64,000 nucleotides of DNA from Stropharia rugosoannulata. Taxonomy: Eukaryota; Basidiomycota; Agaricomycetes; Agaricales; Strophariaceae. This document shows positions 1 to 8,434 of this stretch, piece by piece; the stretch's first letter is position 1, and each line of letters starts with the position of its first letter. The notes under the pieces are model-generated. The model had not been told where the DNA came from and did no database searches. It saw only the letters and a list, made by a program, of their open reading frames with translations. The translations under genes and the position numbers were made by a program. The stretch spans positions 620,001 through 684,000 of the forward strand of contig JANCIK010000010.1 in the NCBI GenBank assembly GCA_028532985.1, given 5' to 3'.

Positions 1-168
1 TCAGCAGCCTCAGAACCCACCGAAGAGGAAATAAGTTCCAGCATTATCCTTACAGATAGTAGGATCGGCGATTGACGTGTTGCCGGTTACTACTTGAGGG
101 GGCGGGTACTGTGCGAGTACGTTGCACCCAAGTATGAGCGGGATAATTGCAAGGAATGCCAAAACCAT
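1..168 (-). CDS. GH43 arabinanase-like protein, first exon (copy 1, partial)
   Basis: The minus strand opens with an ATG at 168 followed by a hydrophobic signal peptide (about 20 residues, ending near VLAQ) and a mature start YPPPQVVTGNTSIADPTIC. This closely matches the starts of the GH43 genes at 43040 and 56013 (YPAPQAVTGNT, HDPxIC, GTYFLF). The Asp in the ADPTI motif is the expected general base of family 43. The frame reaches a stop soon after GTYFLFG, but a GTGGGT donor sits where both paralogues have their first intron, so the gene most likely continues off the left edge. Secreted arabinan/xylan-side-chain hydrolase by family; exact substrate not readable from this part. Confidence 0.75.
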
Positions 169-209
169 GGTGATTTCGTCGATACTTCTGGTAGATGACG
201 ACCCAGACG

Positions 210-216
210 TTTTATA
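210..216 (-). promoter_or_regulatory. TATA box of GH43 copy 1
   Basis: TATAAAA on the minus strand about 45 nt upstream of the ATG at 168. Confidence 0.5.
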
Positions 217-929
217 GAGGTTTATTGACCATGGCTGAGATAATTACCTCGCACGGAAGAGGCTATCTAACTTTCCAAAAGAAGTTAACAAACTCGTCTA
301 TGTCGTAAAAGGGAACAATGCCTCAATATTCTTAGGAGACGCGTACTAGAAGTAAACATACAACGAGACTAAGGTCAAGCGATGCCTTCAATTCCAATAT
401 ATTCAGACAGCATTTAAAAGGATTGGAGGCTCCCATGACCGCAACACTCTTTTTACATCCTGTAATAGTAATGAATAATATTATGTTATACCGAAAGAAA
501 CAGAGACAGGCATAACGGCAGGAACTTAGGGGACTAGGCTTCACAAGGTAGAGGAAAAGTAAAATTTCCACTTCAAGAGACTCGGGGCACAGAACCTCCG
601 AGGATAAGCGCCTTAAGCTTTCCTGCATCATGTCAAAAAAGGGAACTAGACTTTACAAAGAAGAGGAGCAGGAGTACTTACCTCAGTTCAATAAACTCGG
701 AATACCATCACTCCGAGGACAAACACCATCAAGGTCACGCGCACGCGTGAAGTACTTCGTGGTTTATAAAATAATCTAGAATTCTAAATCCTATGGAAAG
801 TCATCCACTCTCTCTGGAGGGGTTTCTGAATATGTCGTTACGTTGTGAAGCAGTGGCTTGGACTTATTCAGTACAGTACGTTTGACAGAGCATCTACGAT
901 TAGAATAATAAGGAAGGTGCGACTGTAGC
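217..929. other. intergenic, nothing recognised
   Basis: Upstream region of GH43 copy 1 up to the Copia insertion. The 99-codon minus-strand frame at 332-631 has no recognisable features and is not supported as a gene. Confidence 0.5.
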
Positions 930-934
930 TGAGT
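930..934. repeat. 5-bp target site duplication of Copia (left)
   Basis: TGAGT directly before the left LTR; the same TGAGT follows the right LTR at 6247-6251. Confidence 0.95.
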
Positions 935-1218
935 TGTCGAGGATTGAACCCTCGACCTCTCATACTTACTTACTATAACGATACATTTACTTCCGTTACA
1001 TTTGTGTTTGTTTTGACCGAGTACTTATTTTCTCCTTCGTAGCACAGACATCCCTCAGCCGTTTACTTCTAGTTGACGTCTGAGGTATGTTCTCTTATTT
1101 ACATATTCATTATTACATGCTTACTTATCCTGTCTAGTACTTATAGTATATTCCGACAGGTATAATATCAGCCGTTTACTTCTAGTTGACGTCTGAGTAC
1201 TTATAGTATATTCCGACA
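935..1218 (+). repeat. Copia left LTR (284 bp)
   Basis: It starts TGTCGAGG and ends TTCCGACA. A 7-bp inverted repeat GTCGAGG/CCTCGAC lies at the extreme 5' end. The LTR has internal duplications: a 29-bp unit CAGCCGTTTAC...GTCTGAG at 1056-1084 and 1169-1197, and a 24-bp unit GTACTTATAG...CGACAGG at 1137-1160 and 1197-1220. The second unit includes the LTR's own 3' terminus and the first two bases of the primer binding site. Confidence 0.95.
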
Positions 1219-1234
1219 GGTTATGAGCCCTGCG
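1219..1234 (+). promoter_or_regulatory. Copia primer binding site for a half initiator tRNA-Met
   Basis: GGTTATGAGCCCTGCG abuts the left LTR. Its reverse complement CGCAGGGCTCATAACC is the anticodon-stem and loop sequence (CAT anticodon) of fungal initiator tRNA-Met, not a tRNA 3' CCA end. Drosophila copia is known to use an internal cleaved half of the same tRNA as primer, so the same priming mode is inferred here. Confidence 0.8.
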
Positions 1235-1312
1235 TGTACTAGTCAATTTTGAACAGACAAACAATCAACTAGCTACGACTCACCGAAACTTTGAAAACCC
1301 CAATAAGCGAGC

Positions 1313-4300
1313 ATGTCAACGTCATCAACTCTTTCTCCTATTACCCTTGCCGAAAAGGATCGCCTTCGAGGCTATGAAAATTTTGCACAATGGAAACTCC
1401 TCATGGAAGCGCATGGAAAACCTAAAGGACTGCATAAGTACTGGAATGGGAAAATCAATATCCCATCTGAATGCATGGAAGAGTTGGACGACGACAATAA
1501 TGAAGATGACGAGGATGCACCACAACCTACTCCCGTACCTGAAAAGCCTAAACCGCCGAAGCTAACAAGCTTAATTGTTCCTGGTCCTACCCCGCTCCAC
1601 TCAGTATCACCAAGCGCACTTGAATATGAGTTGCGCGAGAGCGTGGCGCTGTCATCGATTCTTATCAATGTTGCCGACATCCACGGGACCGGGATCAACC
1701 CGAACAAATCGTCCTTCCATGCGTGGAAACACCTACAGGACGTGTATGGGCGAACAAGCGACAGAGCTAGGAACTTACGGGAAGAAGAACTCGCTATGTG
1801 TAAACTAGCAGAAGGCGGGAAGGTTGCTGGCGAAGACGGTCATATTGAGAAAATGAGGATGCTAAGGCAACGCGCAAACGAAGCCGGTGCGAAGATCTCG
1901 GACACCCGATTCATAACCAAACTCCTCGACTCATTCCCAGACTCATGGGATCCTATCATCACCCCGATGTATGGGGAAACCGATCTTAATAAAGTCATAA
2001 TGAACCTAACTACACATGCTGAACGACTATCTATCAGAGAGGCAAGAGCTAAACCAGCCCTCTCAAAACCGAATGACGCTGTCCGAGCCCTCGAAGCTAC
2101 TGTCTTAGCACTGACAGCCGAAATCAACAACATGCGCAATAAAGGTCCAAAGAACCCCAACCTCAAATGCACTAACAAGGCATGCGGCCGAACTGGTCAC
2201 GTCATTGCTGACTGCTTTAAACCTGGAGGGGGAAAGGAGGGTCAGTACCCCGATTGGTGGCGAGGAAAGCGAACAACAGTCACGGCAAACCTAGCAACCA
2301 CCGAGGCATCATCGTCAGCAGACCAAAACGGAACTATCACCTCTGGAGTCCACTATGCACTTTCCGCAACGGCACCCGACTGGGAAGAGGTCATGTTCCT
2401 TGTTGCATTACAAACACCGATCCCTAGCCAAGACGAACTTGAGATCAGTGCCCTGGTTGACCACGAGCTTGAGATTGGGCGCCTAATCCTGGAGAACGTG
2501 CCGCTAATTGAAAGAATAATGGCGCTTATTGCAAATGACTCGACCAGCTCGATATCGTCAGCTTGTGTCGCCGACTCTGGATGCTCAACACATTTCTTCA
2601 GGGAGAGGTCTGTCTTCATAACTTACAGAACCATTAATCTCCAAGGACAATCTTCAAAGAAAGGCACCAGCTTTAGAGTAATTGGGGTTGGTAACGTCGA
2701 AATCAAGGTTCTACACAATGGGAAGGAACATACCTTAACATTCAAAAATGCACTACACGCGCCCGACGTCACAGCAAATCTCATCTCAATAAGCAGAATG
2801 GATATTGCAGGTTGGAACATTGTTTTCGGTGGCAAACGAGTTCGGTTCTTCAAGGACAAGGTTGAAGTCTTCTCTGGTGTTCTAAAGGACGGTCTATACT
2901 TTGTCTCTGGGTCTGTGATGATGGAGGTTCCTGCTGCTCTAACTGCGAGGTCTTTGTCATCGCCTGGTGATCTTGCATTGTGGCATCGACGCTACTCGCA
3001 CTTTGGTGTATCCCGTATAACCCAAGCCACTAAGCTTGTCGATGGTCTGACCGTGAAAGGAGACGGACTCAAAATACCACCTGGACAATGCGAGGACTGT
3101 ATAATTGGCAACCAAAAGCAGAGACCTTACGACGAACCTATTACACCAGAAACCGAGCTCCTTCGCCTCACTAATATTGACATCTGGGGACCCGCTAGGG
3201 TTGTCTCTGCAGGAGGTGCTGCATATGCCATGAAATTTCACGACAGTGCATCTTCACGCCGACAGTCATTCTTCCTTGCCAATCGAGAGGCCGAAACCAC
3301 TCTCCACGCCCTAATGATTTATAAGAAACAGGCAGAGAATGTAACTGGAAAGAGAATGGTGTACATACGTACCGACAATGCAAGAGAGTTCTTGAGTGAC
3401 CTTTGGCGAAAGTTCTTCGAAGAAAATGGGCTTATATTCGTGCCTACAGCCCCACAATCCTCCAGCTCAAACGGTACCGCAGAACGGTCCATAGGCGTTA
3501 CGACAGCGTCTGTGCGGGCGATGATGAACGATGCTGGGATGCCACCTAAATGGTGGGCAGAGGCTTGGGCGCACTCAGAGAAAACGGAGAACTTACTACC
3601 TAGCTCTCGCCATCCTGGGAAAATACCTGAAGAACAGTGGACTGGAAAACGACAAGATGTAGGTCATATTAGGGTCTGGGGCTGCATTGCCTATGTGCAC
3701 GTACCAAAAGAGAGAGGTGAAGGGAAGCTCGGAAACCGTGGACAAAAGGGAAGACTCGTAGGGATGGAAACCCGTGGGATCTACAGAATTCTCATCCCTG
3801 AAACGGGGCAGGTCGTCAGGTCACGACATGTTGTGTTCGAGGAGGGTCTTGGCCATCGTACGCTGACGGTTGAGGGGGAGTACTTCGCAGGAGAAGAAAC
3901 AGAAAACTTCAATTATGACTTTCTCCTGGATGAACAACCATCAGCGAATGATGAACCCAATGATAACACGCCGGAGAAAGACGAGGGTACTAAAAATATA
4001 CCTCAAGCTCCGAACGAAACGGCTAACCCACAAGTTGAACCATCCACCAGTAAACCTAAAATTAGCCGTCCTCGTATCATCTACCCACCAGCCTCTCGCT
4101 CATCTGCTCGCATTGCTGCTACCAACACCAACACAACCGATCAGAATGACCATCTCAGCCAAGATGAAGACCAAGAAGTCGTAATAGCACTACTCCCTGA
4201 CGATGAAGACGACCTGACAGAGGAGCAAGATGCCACCTCGACAATGGTTGGTGCATTTGTAGCAAAAGCAGTCAACCCAGTCGCAGAGCCCTTCAATAGG

Positions 4301-5884
4301 TTTATCCCAATGTCCTTCAACGAGGCATTTGACTTGTCACGTCGCCACCTATGGATGCCTGCTATGCAAAAGGAAATTGACAGATGGGATGAGCGAGGGG
4401 TAGTAACGCCAGTTCCAAGACCCGAAGGAGTAAAGACCATCAAGACGAAGTGGGTGTACGACGAGAAGACGGATGGAGTTGGGAATCTCATCAAGAGAAG
4501 AGGGAGATGCGTTGTAAAGGGATTTACTCAAAAACTAGGCGAGCACTATTATGAGTCCTTCGCCGCAGTTGTTCGTTACGAGTCAATCAGGATGCTAATC
4601 GCTCTTGCTGCTTCGAAAGGTTTCAAACTACGTCTAATAGATGTCGTTGGTGCATTCCTTAATGCTAAACCCCAGGGAGAAAACTACCTCGAGATACCCG
4701 AAGGCTTCGAGTCCCACTACAAGATCCATGGAGTCGACACTGTCCTGAAAATGGAACTGAACCTGTATGGTACCATGGATGGCGCTAACAACTGGGCTCG
4801 CCTACTCGACAAGACCTACAGGGAATTTGGCCACCGAAGGTCTCGCGCCGATTCTTGCATGAGAATTCAATATACCAAAGATGGAGGATCTACCATCTCT
4901 GGGACGTACACCGACGACGTCACCATGGTCATATCTAGCGATGCCGCCGGGGACCAAACCATTAGCGAAATTGAAGGGAAATTTGAAATAACAAACCACG
5001 GTCGCCCTGACATCATACTTGGTATGGGCATCGTATACCACAATAATGGTGATATCTCGATACACCAGAAGGCCCTGATCGCCAAGTCGCTTGATGAATT
5101 CGGAATGAGTAATTGCAACCCCAAGTACACACCTCTTCCAGTCGACGCTCTCTCTATAGCAGACATCTCTGACCCCGTGACGGACGCAGACACATTCTTC
5201 ATGAAGAATAAACCATATCGTGGCGTATGCGGTACACTCAACCACCTAGCGAATGGGACCAGACCCGACATAAGCTTCGCAGTCAGCCTCCTCATGAGAT
5301 ACGCCTGTAACCCTCGACCAGCCCACTGGCGCCTCGCTCAACACGTTCTCGCGTACCTGAAGACAACCATAAACTACGGAATCACTTACAAACGAGGCTG
5401 CGAGATCAAACCAGTCGGTTACACCGACTCGTCGTACGCTGATGATCTTGAGACTAGAAGATCGTCGGCTGGATATGTGTTCATGTCGGGGGCCGGCGCT
5501 GTAAGTTGGAAGTCAAAGAGTCAGAAGAGGGTTGCAGGGTCTACTGGGGAGGCGGAGTACGTCGGATTGTTTGAGGGAGGAAAGCAAGCCATGTGGATGA
5601 CGTCGTGGTACGAGGAATTGGATCAATACTATGACATGCCAGTAACCGTGTTTTGCGACAATAACGCCGCCAAGTCCCTTGCGAAGACGGCTAACGGCCA
5701 CTCAAAGATCAAGCACGTCGCTATGCGGACTCACTGGATCAGAGAGGCTGTCGAGTTAGGGAACATCCAGGTAGTCGACATTGCAACAGAAGATAACCCC
5801 GCCGACATATTCACTAAGGCCCTTGGACGACCAAAACACGAGAAATTCCTCAAGATGCTCGGATTAGAGTCACTCAATATCTAA
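1313..5884 (+). CDS. Copia Gag-Pol polyprotein
   Basis: Single 1523-residue frame with Copia domain order Gag-PR-IN-RT-RH. Gag holds a CCHC knuckle near residue 286 with spacing C-X4-C-X4-H-X4-C, two residues longer than the usual first gap. The aspartic protease has DSGCSTHF near residue 420. The integrase has the zinc region WHRRYSH...CEDC (about 556-600) and catalytic D (NIDIWGP, about 622), D (RTDNAREF, about 687) and E (SNGTAERS, about 723). Reverse transcriptase begins near KTKWVYDEK (about 1044) and has YTDDV (about 1199) in place of the usual YVDD. RNase H has GYTDSSYADD (about 1369). No stop or frameshift; Gag and Pol are fused without a recoding site. Confidence 0.97.
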   Translation: MSTSSTLSPITLAEKDRLRGYENFAQWKLLMEAHGKPKGLHKYWNGKINIPSECMEELDDDNNEDDEDAPQPTPVPEKPKPPKLTSLIVPGPTPLHSVSPSALEYELRESVALSSILINVADIHGTGINPNKSSFHAWKHLQDVYGRTSDRARNLREEELAMCKLAEGGKVAGEDGHIEKMRMLRQRANEAGAKISDTRFITKLLDSFPDSWDPIITPMYGETDLNKVIMNLTTHAERLSIREARAKPALSKPNDAVRALEATVLALTAEINNMRNKGPKNPNLKCTNKACGRTGHVIADCFKPGGGKEGQYPDWWRGKRTTVTANLATTEASSSADQNGTITSGVHYALSATAPDWEEVMFLVALQTPIPSQDELEISALVDHELEIGRLILENVPLIERIMALIANDSTSSISSACVADSGCSTHFFRERSVFITYRTINLQGQSSKKGTSFRVIGVGNVEIKVLHNGKEHTLTFKNALHAPDVTANLISISRMDIAGWNIVFGGKRVRFFKDKVEVFSGVLKDGLYFVSGSVMMEVPAALTARSLSSPGDLALWHRRYSHFGVSRITQATKLVDGLTVKGDGLKIPPGQCEDCIIGNQKQRPYDEPITPETELLRLTNIDIWGPARVVSAGGAAYAMKFHDSASSRRQSFFLANREAETTLHALMIYKKQAENVTGKRMVYIRTDNAREFLSDLWRKFFEENGLIFVPTAPQSSSSNGTAERSIGVTTASVRAMMNDAGMPPKWWAEAWAHSEKTENLLPSSRHPGKIPEEQWTGKRQDVGHIRVWGCIAYVHVPKERGEGKLGNRGQKGRLVGMETRGIYRILIPETGQVVRSRHVVFEEGLGHRTLTVEGEYFAGEETENFNYDFLLDEQPSANDEPNDNTPEKDEGTKNIPQAPNETANPQVEPSTSKPKISRPRIIYPPASRSSARIAATNTNTTDQNDHLSQDEDQEVVIALLPDDEDDLTEEQDATSTMVGAFVAKAVNPVAEPFNRFIPMSFNEAFDLSRRHLWMPAMQKEIDRWDERGVVTPVPRPEGVKTIKTKWVYDEKTDGVGNLIKRRGRCVVKGFTQKLGEHYYESFAAVVRYESIRMLIALAASKGFKLRLIDVVGAFLNAKPQGENYLEIPEGFESHYKIHGVDTVLKMELNLYGTMDGANNWARLLDKTYREFGHRRSRADSCMRIQYTKDGGSTISGTYTDDVTMVISSDAAGDQTISEIEGKFEITNHGRPDIILGMGIVYHNNGDISIHQKALIAKSLDEFGMSNCNPKYTPLPVDALSIADISDPVTDADTFFMKNKPYRGVCGTLNHLANGTRPDISFAVSLLMRYACNPRPAHWRLAQHVLAYLKTTINYGITYKRGCEIKPVGYTDSSYADDLETRRSSAGYVFMSGAGAVSWKSKSQKRVAGSTGEAEYVGLFEGGKQAMWMTSWYEELDQYYDMPVTVFCDNNAAKSLAKTANGHSKIKHVAMRTHWIREAVELGNIQVVDIATEDNPADIFTKALGRPKHEKFLKMLGLESLNI

Positions 5885-5948
5885 AACTATTTCTTCTTTT
5901 ATCCTATACTCCCTTACTTACTTAAATCTACATCTAAAACAAGGTCTA

Positions 5949-5962
5949 GGGTTCAGGGGGAG
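5949..5962 (+). promoter_or_regulatory. Copia polypurine tract
   Basis: GGGTTCAGGGGGAG lies immediately upstream of the right LTR, where the plus-strand primer is expected. Confidence 0.75.
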
Positions 5963-6246
5963 TGTCGAGGATTGAACCCTCGACCTCTCATACTTACTTA
6001 CTATAACGATACATTTACTTCCGTTACATTTGTGTTTGTTTTGACCGAGTACTTATTTTCTCCTTCGTAGCACAGACATCCCTCAGCCGTTTACTTCTAG
6101 TTGACGTCTGAGGTATGTTCTCTTATTTACATATTCATTATTACATGCTTACTTATCCTGTCTAGTACTTATAGTATATTCCGACAGGTATAATATCAGC
6201 CGTTTACTTCTAGTTGACGTCTGAGTACTTATAGTATATTCCGACA
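5963..6246 (+). repeat. Copia right LTR (284 bp)
   Basis: Identical to the left LTR by direct reading, including the internal duplicated units. Followed by the TGAGT target duplication at 6247-6251. Confidence 0.95.
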
Positions 6247-6251
6247 TGAGT

Positions 6252-6607
6252 GATTAGGCCCGTTAATGTCAACCAGCTCGTAGATACTTGACGTACCCTC
6301 GACGAAAAAATCCCCACTAGCTTCGCCTCCCTTTCCTCAGCCGCCGCCTTCGGATGAGACTTGCGTGAGTGATTTTAGGCACCCACCACCCGAGTTCCTG
6401 TGTTTTCTTTTTTAGCAACTTGGACTTCGGCATATTTCACTCACGATTTTCTTGGGCTAACGTTCTATTTTGTAGAGCCTCCCAACTCGATTCGATCAGA
6501 AGTCAGCGTGAGAAACGGCACCCTCGGCAGGAAGCGCCCATCAGAGCGCGTTGAGCGTGCGCGCCGTTACTCAGCCTTGACCATTCTTTTACAAGAAATT
6601 TGCAACT
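6252..6607. other. spacer between Copia and Helitron, nothing recognised
   Basis: Flanking DNA of unknown origin. Short plus-strand frames of 61 and 84 codons overlap each other and show no recognisable feature. Confidence 0.4.
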
Positions 6608-6636
6608 CTAGTCGTTGGACCCGTGCTTCGCACGGG
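6608..6636 (-). repeat. Helitron 3' terminal hairpin and CTAG end
   Basis: Minus strand CCCGTGC-GAA-GCACGGG, then eight bases, then CTAG. This GC-rich stem is typical of Helitron 3' ends and acts in termination of rolling-circle transposition. Confidence 0.85.
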
Positions 6637-6732
6637 GTGTCTTATTTGAAATAAAAAATGGTCCATAATGTTGTCATAATGTAATTGTTACAGATGTTCT
6701 ATATAGTACTATGTGCTACAGGGATTCAGCGT

Positions 6733-8252
6733 CTAGTATGCCATACCATTACAATCGTCGTCGGACTCTACTGCGGCTTTACCTTTGCCTTTTCCTATCA
6801 TAAGTGATTTGTCGACAATGACAATCCCTCGTGTAACAGGAGGTCTGACAGTAGCTGAATCATGGCGGGGGCGCTTACGGGCAATGGATAATGGCAAATT
6901 TGATGAGCTGGAACTTGAGCTTAGATTTGACGACCGTGACATTAAGCTCAAAGACTGAGATAATGGAGTCCACGCCGAACTTGATGACTCACTGCTGCTG
7001 CCAGATGACAGTGGCGGAACGGGTAATTCGGCTGCAAGTTCATCAGCATTAGCCGATGCATCGATTTGTTCCAAGATTGACATGCCTCGGGATGGTGTAG
7101 GAATTGTATATGAGGGGATACGGCCTGTGGTTGAAGGTGCAATGAAAACATCTGTATGAGGAGATGGAGAGGGTGCGGCAGTTGAATGTTTGAAAGTGGT
7201 CCGAGCCCCAGATGCGGCCTTTGGGCGACTGTATGTTACAAATTTACCCCTGGCAGGGCCCTTTTGATTGGCTGATTTTGTCGATGCTGTAAGAGTTAAA
7301 TAAGATACTATGAAACATAGATGAGATTATCACGTACAATCAAGGGTATTTGGGATTGAAGTTCCATTACCAACTCCAGCTCCGCCAGTGAAGCAAACAT
7401 CCTCAATATCAACCTCAAAGTAGTCCACCAAAGAGCCCTCCAGTGCTGCCGACTCTTTTAGAACAATATTTGTAATGGTACCTTCAACTAAAAGATGACG
7501 CCTGTCATAAGGCATTGGGCGCTTTTCCTTAAAGCGTCCACTTGTAGGAAATGTGCAAAGGAAAAAAGCTTCAGCAAAGGAGTGAGAAGCGTACGTGGGC
7601 TTTGTGACTCCTTCAATCTTGACTTGAACGTCTTTTAGCGAGGAAATCCACTGTTCAATGTCGATACGGAATGTTCCATTCTCGCGGTTACACTGGGTTG
7701 CCATTCCAAGTATAGAAATCTTTGGACGGCGGCGAACATCAAACTCTGAAGGCGGGAAATTAAAATCGACATTAGGCGGGAGCTCCGCATCATCGGAACA
7801 GATGCTCTCCAGAGAGCATATTGGAACTGCCTGTATAGCCATGGGCATTATTATTTACAACACTTAATGAGAAGAAATATAAACAGCCTACAGATTTAAT
7901 ATCCCCGACCATATGAAACCCTTCCATAGGCTTTGCGAGTGGCTCAACAGCGGGATCAGCACGCCCAAGCTAAATGTTGATAGTAAGAAAAAGAAAGAAA
8001 GAATCAATAATAGTACTGAGCTACTCGTACCTTGACAGAGATTGCATAAACAGCGGGCTTGCCATCATCGCTTGGTTGGCACCCTGCTTCAGCATAGTAG
8101 CGAAACCCGCCCATAATATCCATTAAACCATCTCTTCCAATGTAAATCTGGGCCGTAACAAATTGAGGTGACTTGTACAATCCAATGCGCTGATGGTTGC
8201 CCAAAATAGCGTAGGCTGTCATAATAGCGTAACCGGTTGTTGTAGCAGGCAT
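6733..8252 (-). CDS. Helitron accessory protein, function unknown
   Basis: Gene downstream of RepHel and inside the hairpin end. Proposed start ATG at 8252 (MPATTTGYAIMTAYAILGNH), then exons joined by short introns: donor near 8031, acceptor near 7968 (LGRADPAVEPLAKPMEGFHMVGDIKS), acceptor near 7844 (AVPICSLESICSDDAELPPN), and a last exon from about 7290 to the stop at 6733. The N-terminal half is a mixed beta-rich region with SSLKDVQVKIEGVTKP and RRHLLVEGTITNIVLKES. The C-terminal half is a Ser/Pro-rich low-complexity tail with a basic RKRPRHD patch. Some plant Helitrons carry RPA-like OB-fold proteins, and the first half could be one, but no signature is clear enough to claim this. Confidence 0.6.
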
Positions 8253-8372
8253 TTTCTGAGAGGAGTAGATAGTAAGAAGTTGTTGTGGTAGTGGTGAATA
8301 GCAAAGAAGAGAGATCCTCGATCGAAAGTATGTCATTCATTTATAGTGTGACTACTAATCACATAAGATCGG

Positions 8373-8434
8373 TCAATAGTCACTGGTTATGGACGTATAA
8401 GTATCAATAGTCACTGGTTATGGACGTATAAGTA
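8373..8434. repeat. 31-bp perfect tandem duplication at the RepHel stop
   Basis: The unit TCAATAGTCACTGG...TAAGTA occurs twice in tandem (8373-8403, 8404-8434). The second copy holds the last codons and TAA stop of RepHel, so the duplication adds only 3' untranslated sequence. Confidence 0.9.

Larger units (their letters stand above)
935..6246 (+). mobile_element. intact Ty1/Copia LTR retrotransposon
   Basis: A 5312-bp element with two 284-bp LTRs (935-1218 and 5963-6246) that read as identical base for base. It has TG...CA ends, a 5-bp TGAGT target duplication, a primer binding site directly after the left LTR, one uninterrupted Gag-Pol frame, and a G-rich polypurine tract before the right LTR. 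Intact coding capacity and identical LTRs indicate a recent insertion and a possibly competent element. Confidence 0.97.

Noticed and set aside
943..960. B-box-like GGATTGAACCC in the Copia LTR as a tRNA gene
   Set aside because: No A box, no cloverleaf; the sequence is part of the LTR's terminal inverted repeat.
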